Notes: a model not told the origin generated them from the letters alone. Counted from the stretch's first letter, positions 16,621 through 24,563 are shown. The stretch is 64,000 nucleotides of DNA from SZUA-309 sp965215995 (GCA_965215995.1 OZ244128.1:3906001-3970000); one strand, 5' to 3'. Made by a program: numbers and translations.

Positions 16621-17256
16621 TCACTCCATCGCCTGGGCTATTGCGGAGTACACCTGAGCGAAGTCCCGTTGGCTGCCGATCTCGAGCGAGTCGGTTGGCG
16701 CCAACTCCCTGGCCCGTTGGACGACTGCAGGATAGTCCTTCGCAAACTCGCCATGCACCACATCTGTTATTCCTACACCCCGAAGAACGTCGCAGTAGAC
16801 GTTCAGGAAGATCGAAACCTGATCGAGCTCGGCGACCGGGCCGTTGACTTCGGTTGGCTTGCGGCTGAGATAGGGCGTCGAACCGAGCAGGTTTGTGCTT
16901 CCGCCATATCGATCTGGCGCAGCAAATACGAGCTTGTTGACGTCTGACATGTACAGCGCGCTAAAGCAGAGCGGGCACGGCTCAAGCGTTGCAAAGAGCG
17001 TGTACTCGCTCGCCTTGTCTTTGTCATGGATGCGGTTATCAAGCGCGAGCAAGGCATTGACCTCTGCATGCGCGATCTCGCAGTTTGAGGTCTGAACGTT
17101 CGAGAGATCGGTTCTCACTGCGCTCTTGCCGGTCGAGACGATGACCCCATTACCGTCTGTTACAAGGGCTGCGATGGGATTCGAGCCCTCTAAATGCGCT
17201 TCCCAAGCGAGCTCGAAACAAGCCTGCCAGAGTGGCGGGACATCACTCCAGTTCAT
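16621..17256 (-). CDS. nucleoside/cytidine-type deaminase family protein
   Basis: 211 residues. The zinc-deaminase motifs are present: HAEVNAL (HAE) and TLEPCPLCFSALY (PCxxC). The C-terminal third is extended beyond a simple tRNA-adenosine or guanine deaminase (TNLLGSTPYLSRKPTEV…). It hydrolytically deaminates a base or nucleoside; which one is not decidable. A more A/T-rich gene than those to its left. Confidence 0.82.
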   Translation of the reverse strand: MNWSDVPPLWQACFELAWEAHLEGSNPIAALVTDGNGVIVSTGKSAVRTDLSNVQTSNCEIAHAEVNALLALDNRIHDKDKASEYTLFATLEPCPLCFSALYMSDVNKLVFAAPDRYGGSTNLLGSTPYLSRKPTEVNGPVAELDQVSIFLNVYCDVLRGVGITDVVHGEFAKDYPAVVQRARELAPTDSLEIGSQRDFAQVYSAIAQAME

Positions 17257-17322
17257 CAGGTCGTCCGAGTGCGGCAGCTTGCTGGAAATGTCGATGATGC
17301 TCGAACATCTATTTGTGCCTGT

Positions 17323-17874
17323 CTAACCGACGATGGGAACCAGGATGAATCCGACCACAACACTAGCCAGGCTCGCGAAAACAAGCACCTTGTGAACGCC
17401 CTCTTGCCGCACACATATACCTAGTATCGAGATAGTGGAGACAAGCAGAGCCTGTCGGTGCGCCGGAGCAATGCTCAGCCAGGGGACCAGCCCTCCGACC
17501 CACGGTGTGAACACAAGATGGAGTCCACTTGCCAGACCGAGCGAAAAGAACCGAACACGGATCTCGAAGAAGTGCTCACGGAAGGATTGAATCGTCTCCG
17601 GGTTGGTACCGACCAGGACAATGCTTCGAGCGAGCATTATTCCGGGCATCAGCAGCAACCAAAGAAACAGAAACGGCGTCCAGTCGAGCTGCCTGACACG
17701 CCAGATACCCCACCACTGAAAGACAGTCACAAGTATCATCACGAAGATCCATCCGACGTGAACCCAGTATGATCGTTCTCTGTCCAGAGCGGCTGGCAAT
17801 CCTGCCACCAGACGACCTATGACGAGTGCGAAAATGAGAGCAGCGCCGACAGATATGTACTCGAAGTGAGTCAT
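17323..17874 (-). CDS. membrane protein of unknown function
   Basis: 183 residues with about five hydrophobic segments (VGAALIFALVIGRLVAGL, VGWIFVMILVTVFQWWGIW, FLFLWLLLMPGIML, LGLASGLHLVFTPWVG, VFASLASVVVGFILVPIV). No recognised domain. It lies 11 bases after the start region of a GFA gene on the same strand. Confidence 0.7.
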   Translation of the reverse strand: MTHFEYISVGAALIFALVIGRLVAGLPAALDRERSYWVHVGWIFVMILVTVFQWWGIWRVRQLDWTPFLFLWLLLMPGIMLARSIVLVGTNPETIQSFREHFFEIRVRFFSLGLASGLHLVFTPWVGGLVPWLSIAPAHRQALLVSTISILGICVRQEGVHKVLVFASLASVVVGFILVPIVG

Positions 17875-17885
17875 CTATATCGATT

Positions 17886-18302
17886 CTACCCGGAGTCGGG
17901 AGCACGTTCGTACTGAGGGAGGCCGTCATGGATCTCGATCCACGGTTGCTTTGCACAGGTATAGATGTGCATTTCCGGGTTTACCCAACCCGCATCGTCA
18001 AGGCTCCCTACTTTCAAGAATATGTAGCCTGGATCTGCCTCTCCTTCCAGGTAGATGCCGGAGGCGCATCGTGCGCAAGACCAGCGAGCTACCGGTTTTC
18101 CGGAGTCACCCGTTACGACATAGGCTTGAAGGTCCCCAGCTACCTCGAAGCAATTAGATTCAATCATCAGCTCCATTGAGAACGGACTGCCCGTGGTTCG
18201 TTGGCAGTCCTGACAGTGGCAGTAGAACGTGAGTTCCGGTTCCTTCGTGCAGCTGTAGCGAACTTCCCCACAGTGACATCCACCTTCATACCGGTTCGAC
18301 AT
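17886..18302 (-). CDS. GFA (glutathione-dependent formaldehyde-activating-like) zinc protein
   Basis: 138 residues. The GFA zinc cysteines are intact: GGCHCGEVRY, YCHCQDCQRTTGS and WSCARCASGIYLEG, then the typical VGSLDD and C-terminal QPWIEIHDGLPQYE. GFA proteins are a broad family; only some act on S-hydroxymethyl-glutathione. It is one of four members within 4 kb and follows a decayed attC arm. Confidence 0.88.
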   Translation of the reverse strand: MSNRYEGGCHCGEVRYSCTKEPELTFYCHCQDCQRTTGSPFSMELMIESNCFEVAGDLQAYVVTGDSGKPVARWSCARCASGIYLEGEADPGYIFLKVGSLDDAGWVNPEMHIYTCAKQPWIEIHDGLPQYERAPDSG

Positions 18303-18348
18303 TGGAGTCTCCTTGCTTTGGTCATACGGACTATGACGGGTAACGATT

Positions 18349-18364
18349 CACCGCCTTGTTAGCC
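18349..18364 (-). repeat. truncated attC arm
   Basis: Between the VOC and GFA genes the sequence reads, in gene direction, GGCTAACAAGGCGGTG, matching the 5' arm (GCCTAACAAGGCGATG) of the intact attC sites at 22-27 kb. No matching 3' arm follows. The VOC stop codon falls inside it, as in intact cassettes. It is read as an eroded cassette boundary. Confidence 0.5.
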
Positions 18365-18745
18365 TTTCTCTTCGAAGCTTCGGTGTGTGGCGATTTGCCA
18401 CCTGTTACCCCATGGGTCTTCAATCATTGCTCGACGATCACCGTAAGGCATCTCCTGCGGCATCTCCAATATCGTCCCTCCTTTCGAAAGTGCCCGGTCG
18501 AAGGCGGCATCGACGTCGGGAACATAGACATAAAGAAACGAAGAAGTTGGTGTTCGTTCCAGGACACCACCGACCATAATCAGGCTATCGCCGATATGGA
18601 TCTCCGATGGGCGATCATCGTTGAATGAGCCAGAAGCCTGGAAGACCGCTTTCAGAAAATCAACGCACGCTTCCGGATCGGCAACAGACAGTCGCGGAAT
18701 CACGGTTGGCCAACCTGGAGGTGATACGCTTTTACTGGGATCCAC
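18359..18745 (-). CDS. VOC (glyoxalase/bleomycin-resistance) superfamily protein
   Basis: 128 residues. VOC layout: VIPRLSVADPEACVDFLKAVF, MVGGVLE…SSFLYVYVPDVDAAFDRALSKGGTI, and the C-terminal YGDRRAMIEDPWGNRWQIATH, typical of the PhnB-like subgroup. It may bind a metal and isomerise or sequester a small molecule. The stop lies in a truncated attC arm, suggesting an old cassette gene. Confidence 0.85.
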   Translation of the reverse strand: MDPSKSVSPPGWPTVIPRLSVADPEACVDFLKAVFQASGSFNDDRPSEIHIGDSLIMVGGVLERTPTSSFLYVYVPDVDAAFDRALSKGGTILEMPQEMPYGDRRAMIEDPWGNRWQIATHRSFEEKG

Positions 18746-18783
18746 AACTGAGGTCCTCCGGGTGACTTCGCGCTGGCCGCTTT

Positions 18784-19248
18784 CTACTCTTTGTCATACT
18801 TGAATCCAGACAGCGCCAGCTGTCTCCATCGTTTCTGGCGGTGTGCAAACAACAGACGGGCAAACAACCAAACAAGGGGGGTAAGAACGCCAGCATCAAC
18901 GTTTAAAGTATCTCTATAAAACGTATCTCCATTCTTCCTCTGAATAGTTATCAGGTGATTCCAAACTCGAATCAGTCGGCTATGTCCGTTGTCCTGGATC
19001 TTCAGGGTATCTGGTTCTTCAGTAACAGTTATGTCTATTGCTTGAGCGCCGAGCGGGAGAAAGCCGAACAGCTTCAGTCGAAACCAGTACGTACGCCCCT
19101 CCCAGGTATTCGGAACGACCGTCCCATTCGTCGGCTCGAAAACCAAAACGGGACTGGACACGTGCATGAACAGACGAGGAGTCTTCACTTCTGCTACCGC
19201 CGCCTCATAGCTGCAGGGCAAAACTGTATCCAGTTGGAATTGCGCCAT
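18784..19248 (-). CDS. SRPBCC-like protein, function unknown
   Basis: 154 residues from the ATG at 19248, preceded by GAGGAGA; the open frame continues to 19305 but lacks a site. The start (QLDTVLPCSYEAAVAEVKTPRLFMHVSSPVLVFEP) and alternating strands suggest a START/polyketide-cyclase-like (SRPBCC) fold, without a diagnostic motif. It lies 57 bases after a small membrane-protein gene on the same strand. Confidence 0.6.
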   Translation of the reverse strand: MAQFQLDTVLPCSYEAAVAEVKTPRLFMHVSSPVLVFEPTNGTVVPNTWEGRTYWFRLKLFGFLPLGAQAIDITVTEEPDTLKIQDNGHSRLIRVWNHLITIQRKNGDTFYRDTLNVDAGVLTPLVWLFARLLFAHRQKRWRQLALSGFKYDKE

Positions 19249-19305
19249 ATGTCTCCTCGCCGGGGAAGTGACACCAAACGCTGCATCGTCCTTCGCCAGG
19301 GCCAT

Positions 19306-19677
19306 TCATTGTCCGAATATCACGTAGACCGCCAGCAACAGCATCACGGTGGTTACTGGACCCCACAAGAGTCTCTCAGCTCGCGATGTGGTGATCCAGT
19401 TCAGAAAGGTGCTGAGCACCTGCACTGCCAAGGCAACGTAGGCTGTCCATTTCGGCCAGTGCGGTGACATTCCGGCGGCTGAGGTAAGCCCCGCAGCCAT
19501 ACAGACAAGCACCGGGACAGACAATCCGGCTGCCACGCGCCCGGCAATCGGCAGCACGCCCTCGCGGGTACCTCCTTGCGTTAACCGCCCCCAAGGTGCG
19601 CCAGCAACAAGGCAGAATTGAAAGACAATCACCCCTGCGACGATTGCGAGATACAGAACGGCGGCTATTTGGGTCAT
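19306..19677 (-). CDS. small membrane protein
   Basis: 123 residues from the ATG at 19677 (MTQIAAVLYLAIVAG). Four hydrophobic segments are visible (AAVLYLAIVAGVIVFQFCLV, AGLSVPVLVCMAAGLTSA, WTAYVALAVQVLSTFLNWI, LLWGPVTTVMLLLAVYVIFG). The longer frame to 19782 runs across the divergent GFA gene start and is not supported. Function unknown. Confidence 0.65.
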   Translation of the reverse strand: MTQIAAVLYLAIVAGVIVFQFCLVAGAPWGRLTQGGTREGVLPIAGRVAAGLSVPVLVCMAAGLTSAAGMSPHWPKWTAYVALAVQVLSTFLNWITTSRAERLLWGPVTTVMLLLAVYVIFGQ

Positions 19678-19753
19678 GGGCGCATCACTTTGTGATGCGA
19701 AACTTGTGTATTCTTCATATGGGAAACTCGTACAACTAGCTGTGGGATGACCT

Positions 19754-20248
19754 GTGAGTCGATCGGTGCCGAGGGAGCCCATTGTTGGTGGGTGCCAATG
19801 CGAATCGCTGCGCTTCGAACTGAAGGCACTGCCTCTGTTTACACATGCCTGCCATTGTCTTCATTGCAGGCGCAGGAGTGGTTCTGCCTTCGGGCTATCT
19901 ACCGTCGTGCTGCGAGGAGAATTCGAAGTGATAACAGGTCGACTCGTAGCAAGGCAGACCAGTTCTCGGACAACAGTATATAAATGTGCAGAATGCACGA
20001 CGACGATCTACTCCGAATCAACTCAATTCCCCGCCACCTATATCGTACGAGGCGGTACCTTCGATGACCCTAACATCGTTGAGCCAGGCGCTCATATCTG
20101 GGTGAAACGCAAACACCCGTGGATCGAGTTACCAACCGATGTTCCGCAGTTCGACGAGGATTACGACGCCAATGAGGTATGGCCACGCGATGCCCTAGAC
20201 CGACTGGATGCCGCGAACAGCGCACTGACTTCCGGCGATAAGTCCTGA
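19754..20248 (+). CDS. GFA-family zinc protein
   Basis: 164 residues, the only plus-strand gene in the 15-29 kb block. It has GGCQCESLRFEL, CHCLHCRRRSGSAFG and YKCAECTTTIYSES zinc cysteines, then GGTFDDPNIVEPGAHIWVKRKHPWIEL, the long form of the family. Divergent from the small membrane-protein gene. Catalytic role unproven. Confidence 0.87.
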   Translation: MSRSVPREPIVGGCQCESLRFELKALPLFTHACHCLHCRRRSGSAFGLSTVVLRGEFEVITGRLVARQTSSRTTVYKCAECTTTIYSESTQFPATYIVRGGTFDDPNIVEPGAHIWVKRKHPWIELPTDVPQFDEDYDANEVWPRDALDRLDAANSALTSGDKS

Positions 20249-20282
20249 TCATCCGGATGGCATCTGGGAGCCACATGCTCTG

Positions 20283-20705
20283 TCAACCGTCATGCGCCTC
20301 TACCCGCATCTTTGTCGCTACCCTGGTGCGGCCGGGCTCGAGTGCGAGGAACCGAACCACTTCTCCTTCGTCATCACGTTCGAAATGCAACAGAAGCGGC
20401 GTGATATCGTTGAAGAAGATGGAGTCGGATGCAGGGTGGAATTCAACCCGCTGTTGTTGAGTGGCTTGTGCGAACAATCTTCCGTTGAGCGTCGAGACTT
20501 CCACCTCGAACCCCGGCCTGAGGTGATAAATACCAACGTAGTCTTCCAGCGTGAAAGGATCTACGGGAACTTGTTCTCGCGAAATCAGTCTGGACACACT
20601 CGTGTACTCAGAGGATTCAAAGTACTGAAGCCCGAAGGGCAATAAGACAGCTACTGCGGCCAGAGCTATCGCCACGTGCTTCCAGTATCTCAGGCTGTTC
20701 ATCAT
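20283..20705 (-). CDS. anchored protein with a DUF3471-like domain
   Basis: 140 residues. One N-terminal membrane segment (HVAIALAAVAVLLPFGLQYF), then an exported domain about 55-135 (LEDYVGIYHLRPGFEVEVSTLNGRLFAQATQQ, FNDITPLLLHFERDDEGEVVRFLAL). This pattern resembles the DUF3471 beta domain found at the C-terminus of class C beta-lactamase-like serine hydrolases, here standing alone. Function unknown. Confidence 0.65.
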   Translation of the reverse strand: MMNSLRYWKHVAIALAAVAVLLPFGLQYFESSEYTSVSRLISREQVPVDPFTLEDYVGIYHLRPGFEVEVSTLNGRLFAQATQQQRVEFHPASDSIFFNDITPLLLHFERDDEGEVVRFLALEPGRTRVATKMRVEAHDG

Positions 20706-20772
20706 TCACATCTTCCGATGCCGGGCGCGCTTCACTGATTCAATCTCGGGCTCAGTCCTCAACGATCCTGCA

Positions 20773-21138
20773 TCAGTCCAGCGTGCTTCCATGCACGTAG
20801 TTTATCGGTATTGAGTCCAGGTCAGCCCCTTCCAGGCATCGGACGTTGACTGCCCACATATCGGGAGCCGTACGTGGTCGCCGGAACGGGAGTATCCCGC
20901 ATCGTTTACAGAAATAGTCTTTCGCAGTTTTCGTGTGCCACTGATACAGAGTCATGTCATCCAAAGGCGTTTTTATCCGAAGATCGGATTCGATCACCCG
21001 ATGTATCAGCGCGCCGCGCTTACGGCAGAGTGAACAATCGCAGCTTCGAACATGATCCAAATCCAGATCGACTTCGAACCTCACATCGCCGCAATGACAA
21101 GAACCTGCATAAGTCTGCTTCATTGCTTTGTTGCTCAC
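20773..21138 (-). CDS. GFA-family zinc protein
   Basis: 121 residues. GSCHCGDVRFEV, CDCSLCRKRGALI and YFCKRCGILPFRR carry the zinc cysteines, with a C-terminus (MWAVNVRCLEGADLDSIP) typical of the short GFA group. The GTG start at 21138 overlaps the VOC stop (GTGA); an ATG at 21123 is an alternative. Co-translated with the VOC gene. Confidence 0.85.
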   Translation of the reverse strand: MSNKAMKQTYAGSCHCGDVRFEVDLDLDHVRSCDCSLCRKRGALIHRVIESDLRIKTPLDDMTLYQWHTKTAKDYFCKRCGILPFRRPRTAPDMWAVNVRCLEGADLDSIPINYVHGSTLD

Positions 21139-21515
21139 GCGCCTGCTCCTTCCTCACGCCGTTCGGATAGTTGAATCACGTTCTGATCCAGGTCGCAGAT
21201 GTGGACGACACGAACAGGCGAATCCGCATGGTCAGATACATGGACAACCTTGCCGCCGAGTTCCTCGAACTTCACCACAAGCTCATCGAGTCCCTCGACG
21301 TCGAATATGATCTTAGTCAGATCTACACCTTCACCCCCGGCAGGACGCGGCCCGTAGTTCGGGGACAACGCTAGTGATCCATCTCCGCAATTCAGGTCAA
21401 TCCAATGTTCAGACTCGAAAGTAACTTCCAGCCCGAGTGCAGACTGATAGAAGCGCTTGGCTCTCTGTAAATCCTCAACGCCAACAACACGGGACAGTCG
21501 TTTCACTTTTGGCAT
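21135..21515 (-). CDS. VOC (glyoxalase) superfamily protein
   Basis: 126 residues: LSRVVGVEDLQRAKRFYQSALGLEVTFESEHWIDLNCGDGSLAL, then IIFDVEGLDELVVKFEELGGKVV and CDLDQNVIQLSE, a single-module VOC protein. Likely small-molecule metabolism or resistance. Overlaps the following GFA gene by 4 bases, suggesting the two came as one cassette. Confidence 0.85.
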   Translation of the reverse strand: MPKVKRLSRVVGVEDLQRAKRFYQSALGLEVTFESEHWIDLNCGDGSLALSPNYGPRPAGGEGVDLTKIIFDVEGLDELVVKFEELGGKVVHVSDHADSPVRVVHICDLDQNVIQLSERREEGAGA

Positions 21516-21529
21516 ATAGGTACCTCTCT

Positions 21530-21566
21530 GCGGCGCCTGGCGCCGCTTCGTGGCCTTGTTAGGCGG
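21530..21566 (-). repeat. truncated attC-like element
   Basis: In gene direction this reads GCCTAACAAGGCCACGAAGC and then runs into a 17-base near-perfect palindrome (GCGGCGCC/GGCGCCGC arms, 21530-21546). The first part matches the 5' arm of the intact attC sites; the 3' arm with GTTAGGC is missing. It separates the GFA gene (stop 21573) from the next VOC gene. Confidence 0.5.
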
Positions 21567-21572
21567 TGATCT

Positions 21573-21968
21573 CTATTCATGTGTATCAAAGCACGGGAGA
21601 TCATCGGGTAGTTGCGTCCAGTTCTGTTTTCTAGAGACCCAATAGTGGGCATCAGGACTCAATTCAGAGGGATCATCAAGCGTACCCGCCTTAACACTAC
21701 ATAGGGCAGAGGTTCGGTTGAATATGCGGACACCGCATTTCGGACAGAAGGCGCAGGTTTTTTCCCGCCCACTATCAGCTTGAATCTCGAATGTACTCGG
21801 TTCACCGCCTACCAGTTCCAGCACGTCAGGTGACACGATCAAACTCATTCCGAAGGCGCTGCCAGATTGCCTCTGGCAATCCCGACAGTGACAGATGTTG
21901 AGCCGAATAGGTTCACCCGCTACTCGGTATCGAATGAATCCGCACTGACATCCACCTTCCATGGTCAT
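21573..21968 (-). CDS. GFA-family zinc protein
   Basis: 131 residues. GGCQCGFIRYRV, CHCRDCQRQSGSAFG and AFCPKCGVRIFN give the zinc sites, followed by KAGTLDDPSELSPDAHYWVSRKQNW. The ATG overlaps the stop of the acetyltransferase gene (ATGA), so both genes form one two-gene cassette. Confidence 0.88.
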   Translation of the reverse strand: MTMEGGCQCGFIRYRVAGEPIRLNICHCRDCQRQSGSAFGMSLIVSPDVLELVGGEPSTFEIQADSGREKTCAFCPKCGVRIFNRTSALCSVKAGTLDDPSELSPDAHYWVSRKQNWTQLPDDLPCFDTHE

Positions 21969-22414
21969 CTAGTGATCTCCTTGACCATAGGCTGGAATCT
22001 AACCCCATTGATGTCACTCACAGGTCCGGTCGGCCTGAACCCGAATGATCGATAGAAAGTCTCGGAATTCAGGGAAGCATTCAATGAGATCTCAGAACCA
22101 CTGATCTTCTCTTCCGCTGCCTTTAGAAGCATTTTCCCAATCCCTCTGCCCTGCTGATCTGAAAGCACAAACAGGTGATTGATGTGGCCTGAGTGGCGAA
22201 ATCCACAGACTCCCTGGAGCGAACCCGATTCTGCAAGCAGATACACCCCATTCTGAAGAATGCCATCGACGTCTGATCGCAGTGAGCGTTTAAAATGAGC
22301 CCTGCCTGACTGATCTAGAGTCGGGAATACGTGTTCCCTAGCGACGGAAAGGACCAGATCGTGGATCTCGGAAAGATCATCGATTCGACCTTCTCTGATT
22401 TCTGGATATGGCAC
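21965..22414 (-). CDS. GNAT N-acetyltransferase
   Basis: 149 residues from GTG 22414, only 5 bases from the attC at 22419. GNAT elements: LSEIHDLVLSVARE, the acetyl-CoA loop QQGRGIGKMLLKAAEE, and SLNSETFYRSFGFRPTG. It acetylates an unknown amine. No Shine-Dalgarno sequence is visible between attC and the start. Confidence 0.85.
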   Translation of the reverse strand: MPYPEIREGRIDDLSEIHDLVLSVAREHVFPTLDQSGRAHFKRSLRSDVDGILQNGVYLLAESGSLQGVCGFRHSGHINHLFVLSDQQGRGIGKMLLKAAEEKISGSEISLNASLNSETFYRSFGFRPTGPVSDINGVRFQPMVKEITR

Positions 22415-22418
22415 CGAT

Positions 22419-22523
22419 GACGCCTAACGCCGCGATAAGCGGCCGACTGTGGCTGGCAGCTCTTCTGCGTAAGCAGAGAAGATGACAGATAGGGAGGTTC
22501 GCCTCATCGTCGTGTTAGGCGTC
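22419..22523 (-). repeat. attC site
   Basis: 105 bp with GACGCCTAAC and GTTAGGCGTC ends. The centre contains TCTTCTGC/GCAGAGAAGA hairpin arms, so it belongs to the first attC family of this array. It lies between the cupin cassette (stop inside the site) and the GNAT-GFA cassette. Confidence 0.9.
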
Positions 22524-22844
22524 ATGTCTCTCAACCATCAACGTCTCCATTTCTGAGCCATCCGTCCATAGGCAATGCTGTTTGTCTCGCGGCCACCGAA
22601 TAGTCTGGCCGGCCTTCACCTCAAAAGTCTCGGAATCTATCGAAGTGTAGCCTGCGCCAGACACCACGATGACATCTATATCCCAGGGTGCAGAGTGCTC
22701 ATCTATGGTTGCATGCTCCTCAAAACTGAGATTAGCGATAAAGATCCCTTCCGATCCAAGGAGCACGCGAAAGTTCACGTTCTCGCATCCTGGCCTTGGA
22801 AGTTCCGCCCAATCGGGCCTTGGTTGTTTTTGAACTTTGGTCAT
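22515..22844 (-). CDS. cupin-domain protein
   Basis: 109 residues. A single cupin barrel: GIFIANLSFEEHATIDEHSAPWDIDVIVVSGAGYTSI and TFEVKAGQTIRWPRDKQHCLWTDG, with the His/Glu metal-type positions partly kept (EHATIDEH, KQHCLW). The stop lies within the next attC and the ATG is just inside the degenerate attC edge. Unknown ligand. Confidence 0.8.
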   Translation of the reverse strand: MTKVQKQPRPDWAELPRPGCENVNFRVLLGSEGIFIANLSFEEHATIDEHSAPWDIDVIVVSGAGYTSIDSETFEVKAGQTIRWPRDKQHCLWTDGSEMETLMVERHDA

Positions 22845-22949
22845 GACGGCTAGCGCCCAAGAGAAGTGGCTGAGTGATTCGGCACGCCCTCTGCGTAATT
22901 AAAACAAGTGGCGAGCCGGGGGATCCGCTTCATCGTCTTGTTAGACGCA
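22845..22949 (-). repeat. degenerate attC site
   Basis: In gene direction it begins GCGTCTAACAAGACGATGAAGC and ends GGGCGCTAGCCGTC. The first core fits, but the 3' core is GCTAGCC, which does not fit GTTRRRY, so the site may no longer recombine. The centre differs from both main attC families. Confidence 0.65.
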
Positions 22950-22956
22950 CGTTCCG

Positions 22957-23400
22957 TCACTCTTCCCCTACCTTGATCAGCCCAACTCCACGTTCATCGT
23001 GTACAAGTGCACTTCCTGCCGGGAGAGTTAGCAATTCGTTCATCTCGTCAATAGAGTATCCATATACGACATGAATTCTCCCCATCGCGGAGTTGCCAAA
23101 ACCCTCGCCTGTTAGATTGCCTTCAGCCTTGATACGGACGGAACCGCTCTGGCCATCGCTACAATCAAAAAACGCTGTTCCATCAGGAGGCCGCGGGTAT
23201 CGAAACCTTCCTTCACACGTGAGAGCAACACCGTATACAGACTTCAGTTCGAAGGAACCCGTAGTGCCAAGCGTCCTCGCGTGTCCGATCAACACATTGT
23301 CTCGGACAGTTGCAACTGTAAGAACACCGCCTACTTCCCGGGACTGTTCGTATGCACATCCTGCCAGGAAAGCCACTGTGAGCGTTATTGCGGTTCGCAT
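22957..23400 (-). CDS. cassette-borne lipoprotein of unknown function
   Basis: 147 residues. Signal peptide and lipobox (MRTAITLTVAFLAGC, Cys15) predict a lipid-anchored envelope protein. The rest (FELKSVYGVALTCEGRFRYPRPPDGTAFFDCSDGQSGSVRIKAEG…GEGFGN) looks like a beta-rich domain with a possible Cys pair. No known family recognised. Confidence 0.7.
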   Translation of the reverse strand: MRTAITLTVAFLAGCAYEQSREVGGVLTVATVRDNVLIGHARTLGTTGSFELKSVYGVALTCEGRFRYPRPPDGTAFFDCSDGQSGSVRIKAEGNLTGEGFGNSAMGRIHVVYGYSIDEMNELLTLPAGSALVHDERGVGLIKVGEE

Positions 23401-23418
23401 CGCTGGGTGCGCTACATC

Positions 23419-23475
23419 GCCTTGTTAGGTGCCGCTACGTCAGGTTTCCGTCCCGTCATCACCTTGTTAGGCGCC
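23419..23475 (-). repeat. two tandem truncated attC arms
   Basis: Two copies of the attC 5' arm, CCTAACAAGG-type (cores at 23419-23433 and 23461-23475), lie 42 bases apart with no 3' arm between them. They mark either nested deletions or aberrant recombination between cassettes. Confidence 0.55.
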
Positions 23476-23566
23476 AACTCTCCTCGCTCCACCTGAAGCT
23501 CTATCATGTCGGGTAACCGTAGCCGGTAGCGTCGAACCCGTAGTTTGCGTCCAGATATAGCACTTT

Positions 23567-23902
23567 TCACGACATCTCCTCATCATCAAGCAGTCCGTAA
23601 CCGCACTTATCTTCGACGACCGAATTAAACTCGAGGCTGAACCATTCCAGAAACATCTTGAATGACCTGTTCTTTGGCCAGGCTGATTCGTCTAGATGCC
23701 AACCGCCGAGTTCCAACTCGAATATGATGTCGTAACACTGGGAACGAACTTCGAGTGCATGCTTGTCGTTATCGTACTCAGTGACGAGATACACAGTTTG
23801 CTCTCCACTAACGGATGGCGCCATTCCGGAGTTATCCAATCCCGCAGCCCAATCGATACAGGGTTGCTTCGGCCTGACTATGACGGATCCTCGGTTTAGC
23901 AT
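23567..23902 (-). CDS. conserved hypothetical protein (acidic, 111 residues)
   Basis: Starts MLNRGSVIVRPKQPCIDWAAG and continues GEQTVYLVTEYDNDKHAL, IIFELELGGWHLDESAWPKNRSFKMFLEWFSLEFNSVVEDKCG, with an acidic tail. I recognise this as a family of small acidic hypothetical proteins, without a known function. The ATG lies 8 bases from the attC, with no ribosome site. Confidence 0.75.
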   Translation of the reverse strand: MLNRGSVIVRPKQPCIDWAAGLDNSGMAPSVSGEQTVYLVTEYDNDKHALEVRSQCYDIIFELELGGWHLDESAWPKNRSFKMFLEWFSLEFNSVVEDKCGYGLLDDEEMS

Positions 23903-23909
23903 CTGGATT

Positions 23910-24011
23910 GACGCCTAACGCCGCGATAAGCGGCCGACCATAGCTGGAGGCTTTTCTGCGCAAGCAGAACAGGTGACAAATAGGGGGCGCATCATCGCCT
24001 TGTTAGGCGTC
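23910..24011 (-). repeat. attC site
   Basis: 102 bp with GACGCCTAAC and GTTAGGCGTC ends and a CTTTTCTGC/GCAGAA central hairpin. First attC family. It sits between the 24063 membrane-protein cassette and the 23567 cassette. Confidence 0.9.
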
Positions 24012-24062
24012 AGCCTGTTCATTTCCTTGCGAAGCCTCCACGTAAGAAACTCTGATGCGAAG

Positions 24063-24563
24063 CTATTTGTCTGATCGGTCCAACAGTACGGACACGAAAA
24101 CGAGAGAAGCAGCATACAGCCATACCAACGTTCCTAGCACATAGTAGGTAGCTGATGGCGTCCAGGCCGTCCCAGAGGCGTTCGTAATCTGCAACGCTAG
24201 ATTAATCGTTGAAGGAATCATCAACGCGTAGGGTTCGCCAATGCCGATTGGAGACTTGACGCCTAATCTCTTCCATCGCCTTCTCACCAAGTACCACGGA
24301 ACAATCGATGCAAACCAAACGACAGTCATGCACGCGCTCGAGACTTGCCATAGGACAGACCCTTGCAGCCCTCCCAGACCGAGAAGGATAGGTATGAACG
24401 CCAGGAGTGCAGCAACAAAGGCCGTGGTGAAAAGCCAGACAAATCGAGAACGGTCGCCTTCCGAAAGGCCTTCACGATTGCTGAATACCGCAACGACCGC
24501 AGAGAAACCAGCTATTGCTATGGCAAGCTCAGAGATCGTCAGCAATGCATCGGAACCATCCAT
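24063..24563 (-). CDS. cassette membrane protein
   Basis: 166 residues from ATG 24563, 6 bases from the attC; the frame further upstream runs into attC sequence. Four to five hydrophobic segments (ISELAIAIAGFSAVVAVF, FVWLFTTAFVAALLAFIPILLGL, WQVSSACMTVVWFASIVPWYLV, YYVLGTLVWLYAASLVFVSVLL). No domain recognised. Confidence 0.75.
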   Translation of the reverse strand: MDGSDALLTISELAIAIAGFSAVVAVFSNREGLSEGDRSRFVWLFTTAFVAALLAFIPILLGLGGLQGSVLWQVSSACMTVVWFASIVPWYLVRRRWKRLGVKSPIGIGEPYALMIPSTINLALQITNASGTAWTPSATYYVLGTLVWLYAASLVFVSVLLDRSDK

